Of a DNA stretch of 64,000 bases, positions 8,250 to 17,764 are shown piece after piece. The position numbers and the translations under genes were made by a program. Source of the DNA: Nocardiopsis sp. CC223A (lineage in GTDB: Bacteria > Actinomycetota > Actinomycetes > Streptosporangiales > Streptosporangiaceae). Under the pieces are notes generated by a model, which saw only the letters and a list, made by a program, of their open reading frames with translations, was not told where the DNA came from and searched no databases. Every line of letters begins with the position of its first letter. Position 1 is the first letter of the stretch. The stretch covers positions 1 through 64,000 of the forward strand of contig NZ_JASFDV010000017.1 in the NCBI RefSeq assembly GCF_030766825.1, written 5' to 3'.

Positions 8250-8585
8250 ATGCACACCGAGCGCATCCCCCGCCACCCCGACGTCGCGGCCCTCACCCTG
8301 CAGCGGCTCTTGGAGGCGCTGGTGGACCCGGTGCGGCGCAGCATCGTCGAGCAGCTCTACGACGCCCCGGCCGACGTCGCCTGCGGGGGCTTCGACCTGC
8401 CCGTCAGCAAGTCCACCGCCACCCACCACTTCCGGACCCTGCGCGAGGCCGGGCTCATCCGCCAGTACTACGAGGGCACCTCACGGATGAACACGCTGCG
8501 CCGGGAGGAGATCGACGCCGCCTTCCCCGGCCTGCTGGACGCGGTCGTGGCCGCGGACCGGGCCGAGCGGGCCGCCGCCCGCTGA
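8250..8585 (+). CDS. ArsR-type winged-helix regulator
   Basis: A 111-residue one-domain regulator. The winged helix covers nearly all of it: LLEALVDPVRRSIVEQL, then FDLPVSKSTATHHFRTLREAGLI as the recognition helix, and a basic wing (YYEGTSRMNTLRREEI). The arrangement is typical of ArsR-like repressors that lack metal-binding cysteines; the one cysteine at about residue 40 is isolated, so metal sensing is unlikely. A TACAAT -10 box (8238-8243) lies exactly 7 nt before the ATG, indicating a leaderless transcript. It may control the SDR gene starting 48 bp downstream or the divergent unknown gene. Confidence 0.87.
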   Translation: MHTERIPRHPDVAALTLQRLLEALVDPVRRSIVEQLYDAPADVACGGFDLPVSKSTATHHFRTLREAGLIRQYYEGTSRMNTLRREEIDAAFPGLLDAVVAADRAERAAAR

Positions 8586-8594
8586 GATCCGGGT

Positions 8595-8625
8595 TTGCGT
8601 TCGAGTGCGCTCGAAGGCCTAGCGT
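8595..8625 (+). promoter_or_regulatory. MerR-type promoter (19-bp spacer with dyad)
   Basis: A -35 box TTGCGT (8595-8600) and a -10 box TAGCGT (8620-8625) are 19 bp apart, longer than the usual 17 and characteristic of MerR-activated promoters. The spacer carries a dyad with arms TTCGAG (8600-8605) and CTCGAA (8610-8615). It drives the SDR gene at 8633, and the MerR protein encoded at 9509 is the expected activator. Confidence 0.6.
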
Positions 8626-8632
8626 CGCCCCC

Positions 8633-9499
8633 ATGACGACGACACCGAACACCTGGATCATCACCGGCGCCTCCCGCGGCCTGGGGCGCGCCCTGGCCGA
8701 GGCGGCCCTGGCGGCGGGCGAGCACGTGGTGGCGGCGGTGCGCCGCCCCGAGGGCGTCGCCGACCTGGCCGCCGACCACCCCGACCGCTTCCTGGCCCTG
8801 GCCCACGACGTCCGCGACACCGACGCCGCCCCGGTCCCGGCCCGGGCCGCCCTGGACCGGTTCGGGCGCATCGACGTCCTGGTCAACAACGCGGGCCGGG
8901 CCGTGGTCGGCGCGGCCGAGGAGGTCGGCGACGCCCCGCTGCGCGAGCTGATGGACCTGCACCTGTTCGGCCCCGCCGCGCTGGTCCGCGCCGTCCTGCC
9001 CGCCATGCGCGCCCAGGGGTCGGGGACGATCGTGCAGATGAGCAGCCAGGGCGGGCGGATCTCCTTCCCCGGGGTGTCGTCCTACTCCGCGTCCAAGTTC
9101 GCCCTGGAGGGCTGGTCGGAGTCCCTGGCCGGGGAGGTCGCACCGTTCGGGGTGCGGGTGATGCTGGTGGAGCCCAGCCGGTTCCGGACCGGGTTCAACG
9201 ACGCCGACGTGCTGGAGTTCGCCGCCGACTCGCCGGTCTACCGCGACGTGCTCGCGGCGGTGCGCGCCGACATGGCCGGGGCCGACGGCCGCCAGGAGGG
9301 CGACCCCGAGCGGGCGGCCGAGGTCATCGTGTCCCTGGTGCGCGGCGGCGAGGTGCCGCTGCGGCTGCCGCTGGGCCGCGAGGCCGTCGAACGCCTGAGC
9401 GCGGCCCACCGGCGCGGCCTGGCCGAGGTGGAGCGGTGGGCCGAGACGGCCCGCGGTACCGACTTCGCCGGGGTACCGGCCTCGGTCCGGCCGGTCTAG
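8633..9499 (+). CDS. SDR family oxidoreductase
   Basis: A 288-residue short-chain dehydrogenase. It has TGASRGLG (11-18), N-N-A-G near 84-87, a serine in QMSSQGG near 138-142, and YSASK near 152-156. The longer C-terminus is typical of the sub-group annotated as oxidoreductase/retinol-dehydrogenase-like in actinobacteria. The ATG at 8633 lies 8 nt after the -10 box, so the transcript is essentially leaderless. A merR gene follows after 9 bp and probably belongs to the same unit. Substrate unknown; SDRs paired with MerR regulators often respond to reactive aldehydes or quinones (general family knowledge, not shown here). Confidence 0.9.
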   Translation: MTTTPNTWIITGASRGLGRALAEAALAAGEHVVAAVRRPEGVADLAADHPDRFLALAHDVRDTDAAPVPARAALDRFGRIDVLVNNAGRAVVGAAEEVGDAPLRELMDLHLFGPAALVRAVLPAMRAQGSGTIVQMSSQGGRISFPGVSSYSASKFALEGWSESLAGEVAPFGVRVMLVEPSRFRTGFNDADVLEFAADSPVYRDVLAAVRADMAGADGRQEGDPERAAEVIVSLVRGGEVPLRLPLGREAVERLSAAHRRGLAEVERWAETARGTDFAGVPASVRPV

Positions 9500-9508
9500 T
9501 CTGACGCC

Positions 9509-9979
9509 ATGGCCACCGATGAGCTGATGAACCGGGCCCTGGCCGCGCTGGAGGACGGCGCCCCGCCCTCGGTCGAGGCGATCCACCGGCTCACCGACCG
9601 GGCCGTCGGCGCCGGGCCGATGACGATCGCCGAGGTCGCCGAACGGTTGGACCTGTCCCCGCACACGCTGCGCTACTACGAGCGCGAGGGGCTGGTCCGG
9701 GTGGCCCGGGACGCGGGCGGGCACCGGGTGTACGACGCCGAAGCGGTACGGCGCCTGGTGTTCCTCACCCGGATGCGGCTGTCCGGGATGGCCATGCGCG
9801 ACCTGCGCCGCTACGTGGGACTGGTCGACGCCGGGGAGCACACGGTGCCCGAGCGGCTGTCCATGCTGGTCGAGCACCGCGAGGCCACCCGCCGCCGGAT
9901 GCGCGAACTGGCCCTGTCCCTGGCCGCGATCGACTACAAGATCGCGACCTACGGGGGAGCGACCGGCCCCGACGTCTAG
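9509..9979 (+). CDS. MerR family transcriptional regulator
   Basis: A 156-residue MerR protein. After a ~35-residue N-terminal extension comes the MerR winged helix (MTIAEVAERLDLSPHTLRYYEREGLV, about 38-63), then a coiled-coil dimerisation helix (about 110-145). There are no cysteines, so it is not a metal or redox sensor of the MerR/SoxR class. A TAGTCT -10-like box (9497-9502) is 7 nt before the ATG, so an internal leaderless promoter is possible besides read-through from the SDR gene. The stop codon overlaps the stop of the convergent SGNH hydrolase within one CTAG (9976-9979). Confidence 0.9.
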   Translation: MATDELMNRALAALEDGAPPSVEAIHRLTDRAVGAGPMTIAEVAERLDLSPHTLRYYEREGLVRVARDAGGHRVYDAEAVRRLVFLTRMRLSGMAMRDLRRYVGLVDAGEHTVPERLSMLVEHREATRRRMRELALSLAAIDYKIATYGGATGPDV

Positions 9980-11136
9980 GCCGGCGGGCCGCCGGCCCCC
10001 AGGACCAGGTCGGCGAACCGCTCGCCGATGCGGCGGTGCGCAGCGGTGTCCGGGTGCAGGGAGTCGGGCATGGGCAGCTCGGCCGCGTCCGCCTCCCCGT
10101 ACAGTTCCAGGCCGTCCAGGTAGTGCAGGTGCGGGTCCCGGGACGCCCGCTCCTTGACGATGCGGGCCAGCTCGCGGCGGATGTCGGTGAGCGCCAGCCG
10201 TCCGGCCGCGCGCTCGGCCGCGTCGCCCTGGGCCAGGTAGGACAGCCGGCCCTCGGCGAGGGCGGACACGTCCATCTGCGTGGGGCCGGGCACCTCCTCG
10301 TGGATGGCGCAGTGGATCGGGGAGACCACCAGCAGCGGCGTGTCCGGGTGGCCCTCCCGGACGGTGTCCAGGAACCCGTGCACGGCCGGGCCGAAGGCGC
10401 GCCTGCGCATGGCGTCCTGGTTGACGACGTTGATGCCGAGCTTGACGCTGATCACGTCCGCCGGGACACCGCGCATGGTGCGGGCGGTGAAGGGGTCCAC
10501 CACGGCGTTGCCGCTCAGGCCCAGGTTGACCAGGTCGACCCCGGCCCGGGCGGCGGCGACCGCCGGCCAGATCGCGGTGGGGCTCGCCGCGTCCGAGCCG
10601 TGGCTGATCGAACTGCCGTGGTGCAGCCACACCCGCCGACCGCGGTCGGCGGCCGGGGCCACGGGCGCGTCGGTGCGCAGGGCGACCGGGGTGGTGGCCT
10701 CGTTGTGCGGCAGCCAGATCTCGACGTCCTTGTCGCGGTCGGGCAGGCCGGTGAAGCGCACGGTCCCCACCGGGCCGGGGCGGTGTTCGACGGCCCCGGT
10801 GGTCATGTCGATGACCAGGGTGTCCCCGCCGTCCACGCGCCCCTGGGCGGTGAGGTGCCCGTCCACGAGCAGGTCGTAGACCCCGGCGGGGCGCGGCGGG
10901 GCGCCGACGTAGGAGCGCTTGGTGGGCAGGGCGTCGAGTTCGACGACGGTGGCGCGGGTGCGCAGGGCCAGGCGGACGCCGGAGGTCTGGGCGGCGATGT
11001 CGGCCATCAGCGGGTCGGGCGCCTGGGCCAGGGCCCACTCGGGCAGGCGCACCGGGCGCGGCCCGTGTTCGGTGGGCCGGATGTCGACGGCTCCGCGCAG
11101 CAGGTCGGCGGTGACCGGGGTGGTGGTGAGGTCCAT
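9976..11136 (-). CDS. SGNH/GDSL-type hydrolase
   Basis: A 386-residue protein with an N-terminal beta-rich accessory region (about 1-165) and a C-terminal SGNH hydrolase domain. Block I is HHGSSISHGS with the probable nucleophile Ser176. Block II Gly is in LGLSGNA, block III Asn is in LGINVVN, and block V is D-S-L-H-P-D near residue 362 with the catalytic Asp and His. No signal peptide is seen, so it probably acts in the cytoplasm on esters or acyl groups. It lies 10 bp after the tetR stop and is probably co-transcribed with it. Confidence 0.88.
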   Translation of the reverse strand: MDLTTTPVTADLLRGAVDIRPTEHGPRPVRLPEWALAQAPDPLMADIAAQTSGVRLALRTRATVVELDALPTKRSYVGAPPRPAGVYDLLVDGHLTAQGRVDGGDTLVIDMTTGAVEHRPGPVGTVRFTGLPDRDKDVEIWLPHNEATTPVALRTDAPVAPAADRGRRVWLHHGSSISHGSDAASPTAIWPAVAAARAGVDLVNLGLSGNAVVDPFTARTMRGVPADVISVKLGINVVNQDAMRRRAFGPAVHGFLDTVREGHPDTPLLVVSPIHCAIHEEVPGPTQMDVSALAEGRLSYLAQGDAAERAAGRLALTDIRRELARIVKERASRDPHLHYLDGLELYGEADAAELPMPDSLHPDTAAHRRIGERFADLVLGAGGPPA

Positions 11137-11146
11137 GGCGGGGTTC

Positions 11147-11728
11147 CTAGTGATGGTCGGGTGCGGGCCAGTTGCGCAGCAGGGAGTCGAGGGCGTCGAT
11201 GGTGCGCGACCAGGTCGCCCCGGTGTCGGGGGCGCTGTGGTCGAAGCCCCCGCCCATCTCCAGGCTCACGTAGCCGTGCAGGGTGGCGCCCAGCAGCCGG
11301 ACGGCGTGGGTCTCCTCGGCTTCGGGCAGGTCGTAGCCGCGCAGGACGGCGCGGGTCATCCGGGCGTGCCGGGGCCCGGCACTGGCGGCGGCGGTGCCGG
11401 GGTCGAGCCGGAACCGGGTGGCGGCGTAGCGGCCGGGGTGCTCGCGGGCGTAGTCGCGGTAGACGTTCGCCAGCGCGGCCAGGGCGTCCCTGCCCGAGCG
11501 CCCGGCCAGGGCGTCGGCGGCCCGGTCGGCGAGCTCCTCCAAAGCCAGCAGGGTGATGCGGGTCTTGAGGTCGTGGGAGTTCTTCAGGTGCGAGTACAGG
11601 CTCGCCGCCTTGACGTCGAACCGGCGGGCGACCTCGGAGAGGGTGACGTGCTCGAACCCGGCCTCGTCGGCGAGATCGGCCCCCGCCCGGACCAGGAGTT
11701 CGGTGCTGAGCCCGGCGCGTGCCATCAT
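11147..11728 (-). CDS. TetR family regulator (WHG-domain type)
   Basis: A 193-residue TetR/AcrR repressor. The N-terminal helix-turn-helix (about 10-50) includes TLSEVARRFDVKAASLYSHLKN, the Y-x-H/Y-F-like family signature. The C-terminal ligand domain resembles the TetR_C_33/WHG class, with LLGATLHGYVSLEMGGGFDH near the end. The start is one of two adjacent ATGs (11728 or 11725) behind GGGGAAG. A 27-bp palindrome lies 30 bp upstream and is the likely self-operator. It heads the operon with the SGNH hydrolase, which is presumably what it controls. Confidence 0.9.
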   Translation of the reverse strand: MMARAGLSTELLVRAGADLADEAGFEHVTLSEVARRFDVKAASLYSHLKNSHDLKTRITLLALEELADRAADALAGRSGRDALAALANVYRDYAREHPGRYAATRFRLDPGTAAASAGPRHARMTRAVLRGYDLPEAEETHAVRLLGATLHGYVSLEMGGGFDHSAPDTGATWSRTIDALDSLLRNWPAPDHH

Positions 11729-11757
11729 GACTTCCCCTTTCGACTACAGCAACCCTA

Positions 11758-11784
11758 CATCTACCTAAAGGCTTTAGGTAGATG
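11758..11784. promoter_or_regulatory. 27-bp perfect TetR operator palindrome
   Basis: Arms CATCTACCTAAAG and CTTTAGGTAGATG flank one G. It sits 30 bp upstream of the tetR start, where the leftward promoter must be, and is AT-richer than its surroundings. The length and symmetry are typical of a TetR-family operator binding one or two dimers. Confidence 0.75.
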
Positions 11785-11851
11785 ATGGATTCCCATAGGA
11801 AGCGGGACCCCGGTCGCACCGACCGGCCGGGCCGCCCGCGCAGAGCCCGGG

Positions 11852-12216
11852 TCAGGAGCCGTCGCCGGTGAAGTAGTGGGAGATGTCCTCCCAGGTGAAG
11901 GGGTCGTGCCAGGCCGGGGCGCCGGTGAGCCGGCCCGACATCGCGGTGACGGCCTCCTGGGGGAGCCGGTGTACGCGCGGTGGCGCTCGGCGGGGCCGCC
12001 GTCGCGGTATTCGAGCCGGTACCCGCCCTCCCGGTACCTCCACAGCACCTGCACGTAGTCGTCGTCATCGCGGTCGACGATGAGGAATTCGTTGCCCCTC
12101 TCCAGGTTGGTCGCCATCGTGTCCACGTCCTGCGGAGTGGGGCCGTGGACCGTCCGCCCGCTCTCGTCCCATGCCTCGGTCGTTATGGGGGTGCGTATCG
12201 GCCATGAGCGCGACAT
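11852..12216 (-). pseudogene. Frameshifted small conserved protein
   Basis: One frame encodes a clear N-terminal part from ATG 12216: MSRSWPIRTPITTEAWDES, then MATNLERGNEFLIVDRDDDDYVQVLWRYREGGYRLEYRDGGPAERHRA. The conserved C-terminal part, ending HDPFTWEDISHYFTGDGS at 11852, lies in another frame. The switch falls near 11955-11975, around the codons for RHRAYT / RVHRLPQEAVTAM. Together they look like one ~120-residue actinobacterial protein of unknown function broken by a one-base indel. A sequencing error cannot be excluded. It diverges from the alpha/beta hydrolase gene. Confidence 0.65.
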
Positions 12217-12226
12217 CCGCGGTCAA

Positions 12227-12299
12227 AACTCCCCATCATCCCCTTTGACTCCCCTTGTTTGGGAAGTTTAGAGTACTTCAAAGACTCCAATGGGGAGTT
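12227..12299. repeat. Distant inverted repeats AACTCCCCAT / ATGGGGAGTT
   Basis: A 10-bp exact inverted repeat (12227-12236 and 12290-12299) encloses the promoter of the alpha/beta hydrolase gene, with further ACTCCCC and GGGGAA half-sites between and after. The layout suggests a multi-site operator that could act by looping or cooperative binding. Confidence 0.45.
12245..12274 (+). promoter_or_regulatory. Promoter of the alpha/beta hydrolase gene
   Basis: A -35 box TTGACT (12245-12250) and -10 box TAGAGT (12269-12274) are 18 bp apart in a locally AT-rich stretch. The expected start near 12281 gives a ~43-nt leader ending in a GGGGGAG ribosome site. Confidence 0.55.
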
Positions 12300-12323
12300 A
12301 TGGGGAAGGAAGGGGGAGTTCCG

Positions 12324-13163
12324 ATGAGTGTGATCTACCGGTCGGCGGCCGGGGAGCGGGAGATCCGGCGGCGGTACCGGGAGGCACTGGAGGCCTGGCC
12401 GGTGCCCGCCGAGCAGGTGCGCGTGCCCACCCGGGAGGGGGAGACGTTCGTCCTGGTCTGCGGCCCCGAGGACGCGCCGCCCGTGGTCCTGCTGCACGGC
12501 TCGGGCGCCGACTCCTCGGTGTGGGCGGGCGACGCCCCCACCTGGTCGCGGCACCTGCGGATGTACGCCGTGGACCTGGTCGGCGAGCCCGGGCTGAGCG
12601 CCCCCGCGCGCCCCGCCCTGGACTCCGACGCCGTCGCCCTGTGGCTGGACGACGTCATGGCCGGGCTCGGACTGTCCCGGGCGGCCTTCGTCGGGATGTC
12701 CCTGGGCGGGTGGACCGCCCTGGACCACGCGATCCGCCGCCCCGGGCGGGTCGAGCGGCTGGCGCTGGTGTGCCCCGGCGGCATCGGCCGCCAGACCCCG
12801 CTGCGCATGGCGCCGGCCATGGCCTGGACCCCGTTCGGCCGGTGGGGGAGGCTCCGCTCGGTGCGGGCCGTGCTGGGCCTGCACGAACCTGAGCACGCGC
12901 CGCTGGTGCGGGACGTGGCCGCGGTCTTCGGGGAGTTCCGGCCGCGCACCGAGACGCTGCCCGTGTTCTCCGACGCCGCCCTGCGCGGCCTGGACATGCC
13001 GGTGCTGGCGGTCATGGGCGGAAAGGACGTCATGATCGACTCCGCCGACACCGCGCGGCGGCTGCGCGCCCACGTCCCGCACGCCGACGTCACCGTGCTG
13101 CCCGGCGTCGGCCACGCCGTCATCGGGCAGGGCCCCGCGGTGCTGGACTTCCTACGGGGCTGA
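12324..13163 (+). CDS. Alpha/beta fold hydrolase
   Basis: A 279-residue alpha/beta hydrolase. The oxyanion-hole HGSG is at about 59-62. The nucleophile elbow is GMSLGG with Ser126, the acid is in MGGKDVMID near residue 235, and the histidine is in GVGHAV near 263. The size and lack of a signal peptide fit a cytoplasmic esterase or carboxylesterase-like enzyme; the substrate is not apparent. The ATG at 12324 is chosen for the strong GGGGGAG 5-6 nt upstream. Its end overlaps the convergent tetR gene by 12 bp. Confidence 0.9.
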   Translation: MSVIYRSAAGEREIRRRYREALEAWPVPAEQVRVPTREGETFVLVCGPEDAPPVVLLHGSGADSSVWAGDAPTWSRHLRMYAVDLVGEPGLSAPARPALDSDAVALWLDDVMAGLGLSRAAFVGMSLGGWTALDHAIRRPGRVERLALVCPGGIGRQTPLRMAPAMAWTPFGRWGRLRSVRAVLGLHEPEHAPLVRDVAAVFGEFRPRTETLPVFSDAALRGLDMPVLAVMGGKDVMIDSADTARRLRAHVPHADVTVLPGVGHAVIGQGPAVLDFLRG

Positions 13164-13958
13164 GCGCCCCGAGGCGCCCAGGTGCGCCTCCAGGGAGTCC
13201 AGGACCGAGGCCAGCCCCGACCGGAACGTCTCGCGCGCCTCCTGCTCCAGGTAGGGCTCGGACTCGTTCTCGTTGGTGAACGCCCCCGCCTGCGCCATCA
13301 GGGCCAGGGTGGGAAAGCGCGCGTCGAAGTCCGGGGCGACCTCCTCCAGCAGACCCGACCGCTCGTGCCACCACACGTCCTCGGGGATCCCGGTGACCGC
13401 CTCCGCCCGGCGGGCCTCGGCCGCGACCTGCACCTGGCCGCGCACCAGGTTGAACAGGGTCCCGTAGGTGGTGCGGATGCGCACCGGGGGCAGGCCCGCC
13501 CGGTGCAGCACCGCCGCCAGCGACTCGAAGAGCCGGTACTCGTTGGGGCCCAGCACCGGGCGGGCGGTGGAGACCTCCAGAGCCCAGGGGTGGCGCAGGT
13601 AGAAGTCCCACAGCCGCACGGCCCAGGCCTCGGTCGCGGTGCGCCAACCGGGGGAGCGGTCGGCCTCCGCGGCGTCGGCGGGCTCGCCGAAGACGTGGTC
13701 GTACATCAGCTCGACGAGTTCGTTCTTGCTGGCCACGTAGGTGTACAGGGACATGGCGGTGCGGCCCAGGCGCTCCCCGACCGCCCGCATGGACAGCGCC
13801 TCCATGCCCTCGGCGTCGGCGACCTCCACGGCGGTGGCCACCACCAGGTCCACGGTGAGTTCGGGCCGGCGGCCGGCGGCGCGGGGCGCGTCCCCCGGGG
13901 TGCGCCACAGCAGGGACATCGCGCGGCGCGCGTCACCGCGTCCGGGGTACACGACCAC
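13152..13958 (-). CDS. TetR/AcrR family regulator (TetR_C type)
   Basis: A 268-residue regulator. The helix-turn-helix is around residues 35-80 (MRAVGERLGRTAMSLYTYVASKNELVELMYDHVFGE, the classical TetR signature with an M-Y-D-H ending). It is followed by the Tet repressor C-terminal ligand-binding domain. The GTG at 13958 is chosen over the internal ATG (13919) because a perfect AAGGAGG lies 6 nt before it. It diverges from a UvrA-like ABC protein gene, and two tandem 11-bp palindromes between them are the likely operators. In actinomycetes such pairs control resistance to intercalating drugs. Confidence 0.9.
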   Translation of the reverse strand: MVVYPGRGDARRAMSLLWRTPGDAPRAAGRRPELTVDLVVATAVEVADAEGMEALSMRAVGERLGRTAMSLYTYVASKNELVELMYDHVFGEPADAAEADRSPGWRTATEAWAVRLWDFYLRHPWALEVSTARPVLGPNEYRLFESLAAVLHRAGLPPVRIRTTYGTLFNLVRGQVQVAAEARRAEAVTGIPEDVWWHERSGLLEEVAPDFDARFPTLALMAQAGAFTNENESEPYLEQEARETFRSGLASVLDSLEAHLGASGRSAP

Positions 13959-13968
13959 GATTGTCCTC

Positions 13969-14011
13969 CTTATGCCATAAACTCGATCAGCCTGAGAGTT
14001 TATCGCATAAG
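13969..14011. promoter_or_regulatory. Double operator between tetR and uvrA-like gene
   Basis: Sixteen-bp arms CTTATGCCATAAACTC (13969-13984) and GAGTTTATCGCATAAG (13996-14011) match as an inverted repeat with one mismatch and an 11-bp spacer. Each half contains its own near-palindrome, TTATGCCATAA (13970-13980) and TTATCGCATAA (14000-14010), 30 bp centre to centre. Two TetR dimers on the same DNA face (about three helical turns apart) could repress both divergent promoters. Confidence 0.7.
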
Positions 14012-14028
14012 GAAACCTGGAGAGCAGC

Positions 14029-16296
<2,268 letters not shown>

Positions 16297-16737
16297 CCCC
16301 ACCGGGGTCGGCGCCGCCGTGCGCCGGCCCCGGCCGCAGCGGCGCCGAGAACGGCCGGTAAACCGGTTCCACCGACCTTTGAGCTTGAGGTTGACGAACC
16401 TGCCCGGCAGAGCCGGGTGAGCCTGGGCACCGCCCTGGCCCAGGGCGCCTACACCGCCGCCCGGCGGGCGGCCGCCGAAGCCCTGTCCGAGGGCACCTAC
16501 GGGGAACTGGACGGCGCCCTCGACTTCGGCACCCTGAACGGCCACTTCGTCCGCTGACCCTTTCCCGCGGTCGTTCCCGGCGGTCTCGGCGGTACACCGG
16601 CGGGCAGGCCCACCGACGACCCGCGGGCGGCGGTGGCGGAGTTCCCGGCGGGCGGGTGGAGCGATCCCCTCCCCGGGCGGACCTGTGACGCGGGCACCGT
16701 CCCCCCCGGGGCAGGTGGTCGGCGGGTCGGGAGCCGT
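16297..16737. other. Intergenic region with possible gene remnant
   Basis: This 441-bp gap lies between the convergent uvrA-like and araC genes. A short open frame at 16417-16557 (GTG start, 46 codons, + strand) has good codon bias. Its peptide starts MSLGTALAQGAYTAARR and ends TLNGHFVR, which looks like the tail of a longer protein but matches no family I recognise. Short hairpins follow the uvrA-like stop (GACCCC/GGGGTC at 16295-16309). Otherwise nothing is seen. Confidence 0.35.
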
Positions 16738-17694
16738 TCAGTCGCCGGGGTGCCGGGCGCGAAAGGCCGAGCGGTAGGCCAGGGGGCTCACCCCGACGGC
16801 GCGGTGGAAGTGGCGGCGCAGCGTGGTGGCCGTGCCCATGCCGCAGCGGGCGGCGATCTGCTCCACGGTCGCGTCGGTGCTCTCCAACAGCTCCCGGGCC
16901 AGGCCCACGCGCTGGCGGTGCAGCCACTCCAGTGGGGCCGCCCCGGTCTCGGCGTGCATGCGCCGGGCCAGCTGGCGCGGGCTCAGCCCCGCCCGCCGGG
17001 CCAGGTCGGCCACGGTCAGCGGCCGGTCCAGCCGGGCGTGGGCCCACTCCAGGGCCCCGCCCAGACCGTCGCGGGTGCGCGGCACCGCGGGCGGGGCGAT
17101 GAACTGGGCCTGCCCGCCCGGCCGGTGGGCCGGTGCGACCAGGCGGCGGGCCAGCCCGTTGGCCGCGGCGGCCCCGTGGTCGGTGCGCACCAGGTACAGG
17201 CACAGGTCCAGCGCCGCGGTCTTGCCCGCCGCCGTCAGCACCCGACCGCCGTCGGTGTACAGGACGTCGGCGCGCACGTCCACACGCGGATGGCGGCGGG
17301 CCAGCTCCGCGGCGTGCATCCAGTGCGTGGTGGCCACAAGTCCGTCCAGCAGCTCCGCGGCGGCCAGCACGAACGCCCCCGTGCACAGAGACACCATCCG
17401 CCGCCCGGCGGCATGGGCGGCGCGCAGCGCCGCCAGGAACACCGGGTCGGGTTCCTCCAGCGGCCGGTGCGAGGCGGGCACGACCACGGTGTCCACCCCG
17501 GCCAGGTCCTGCCAGCGGCGGGCGGGCACCCCCGGCAGCAGGGGCGCGGGCGCACCGTCGGCGGTGTGCGCGCTCAGCCGGTACCAGTCGCCGTCGGCGG
17601 ACAGGTCGGAGCGGTCCACCCCGAAGACCTCGGCGGCGATCGCCGTCTCGTAGGGCATGGTGTGCTCGTGCAGGGCGATCCCGACCGTGTGCAT
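16738..17694 (-). CDS. GlxA-type AraC regulator (DJ-1/PfpI + AraC)
   Basis: A 318-residue regulator with an N-terminal DJ-1/PfpI (class I glutamine-amidotransferase-like) domain (about 1-180) and a C-terminal double helix-turn-helix AraC domain (about 205-315). The amidotransferase-like nucleophile elbow reads SLCTGAFVLAAAELLDG; the DNA-binding part has LTVADLARRAGLSPRQLARRMHAETG and IAARCGMGTATTLRRHF. The ATG at 17694 is where homologues begin (HTVGIALHEHTMPYE). It diverges from a saccharopine-dehydrogenase-like gene with a 70-bp gap, implying control of that enzyme. Confidence 0.9.
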   Translation of the reverse strand: MHTVGIALHEHTMPYETAIAAEVFGVDRSDLSADGDWYRLSAHTADGAPAPLLPGVPARRWQDLAGVDTVVVPASHRPLEEPDPVFLAALRAAHAAGRRMVSLCTGAFVLAAAELLDGLVATTHWMHAAELARRHPRVDVRADVLYTDGGRVLTAAGKTAALDLCLYLVRTDHGAAAANGLARRLVAPAHRPGGQAQFIAPPAVPRTRDGLGGALEWAHARLDRPLTVADLARRAGLSPRQLARRMHAETGAAPLEWLHRQRVGLARELLESTDATVEQIAARCGMGTATTLRRHFHRAVGVSPLAYRSAFRARHPGD

Positions 17695-17728
17695 GTCCGA
17701 AAGTGTACGCAGGGAGTCGGATCGGACA
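17694..17728. promoter_or_regulatory. Inverted repeat in araC/oxidoreductase divergent gap
   Basis: TGTCCGA (17694-17700) and TCGGACA (17722-17728) form a 7-bp inverted repeat with a 21-bp spacer. The position fits a binding site of the GlxA-type AraC protein, although one arm abuts its start codon. Confidence 0.35.
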
Positions 17729-17764
17729 CTGGCCCGCGGGTCCTCCGGGGCGAAGGATGGGGCC

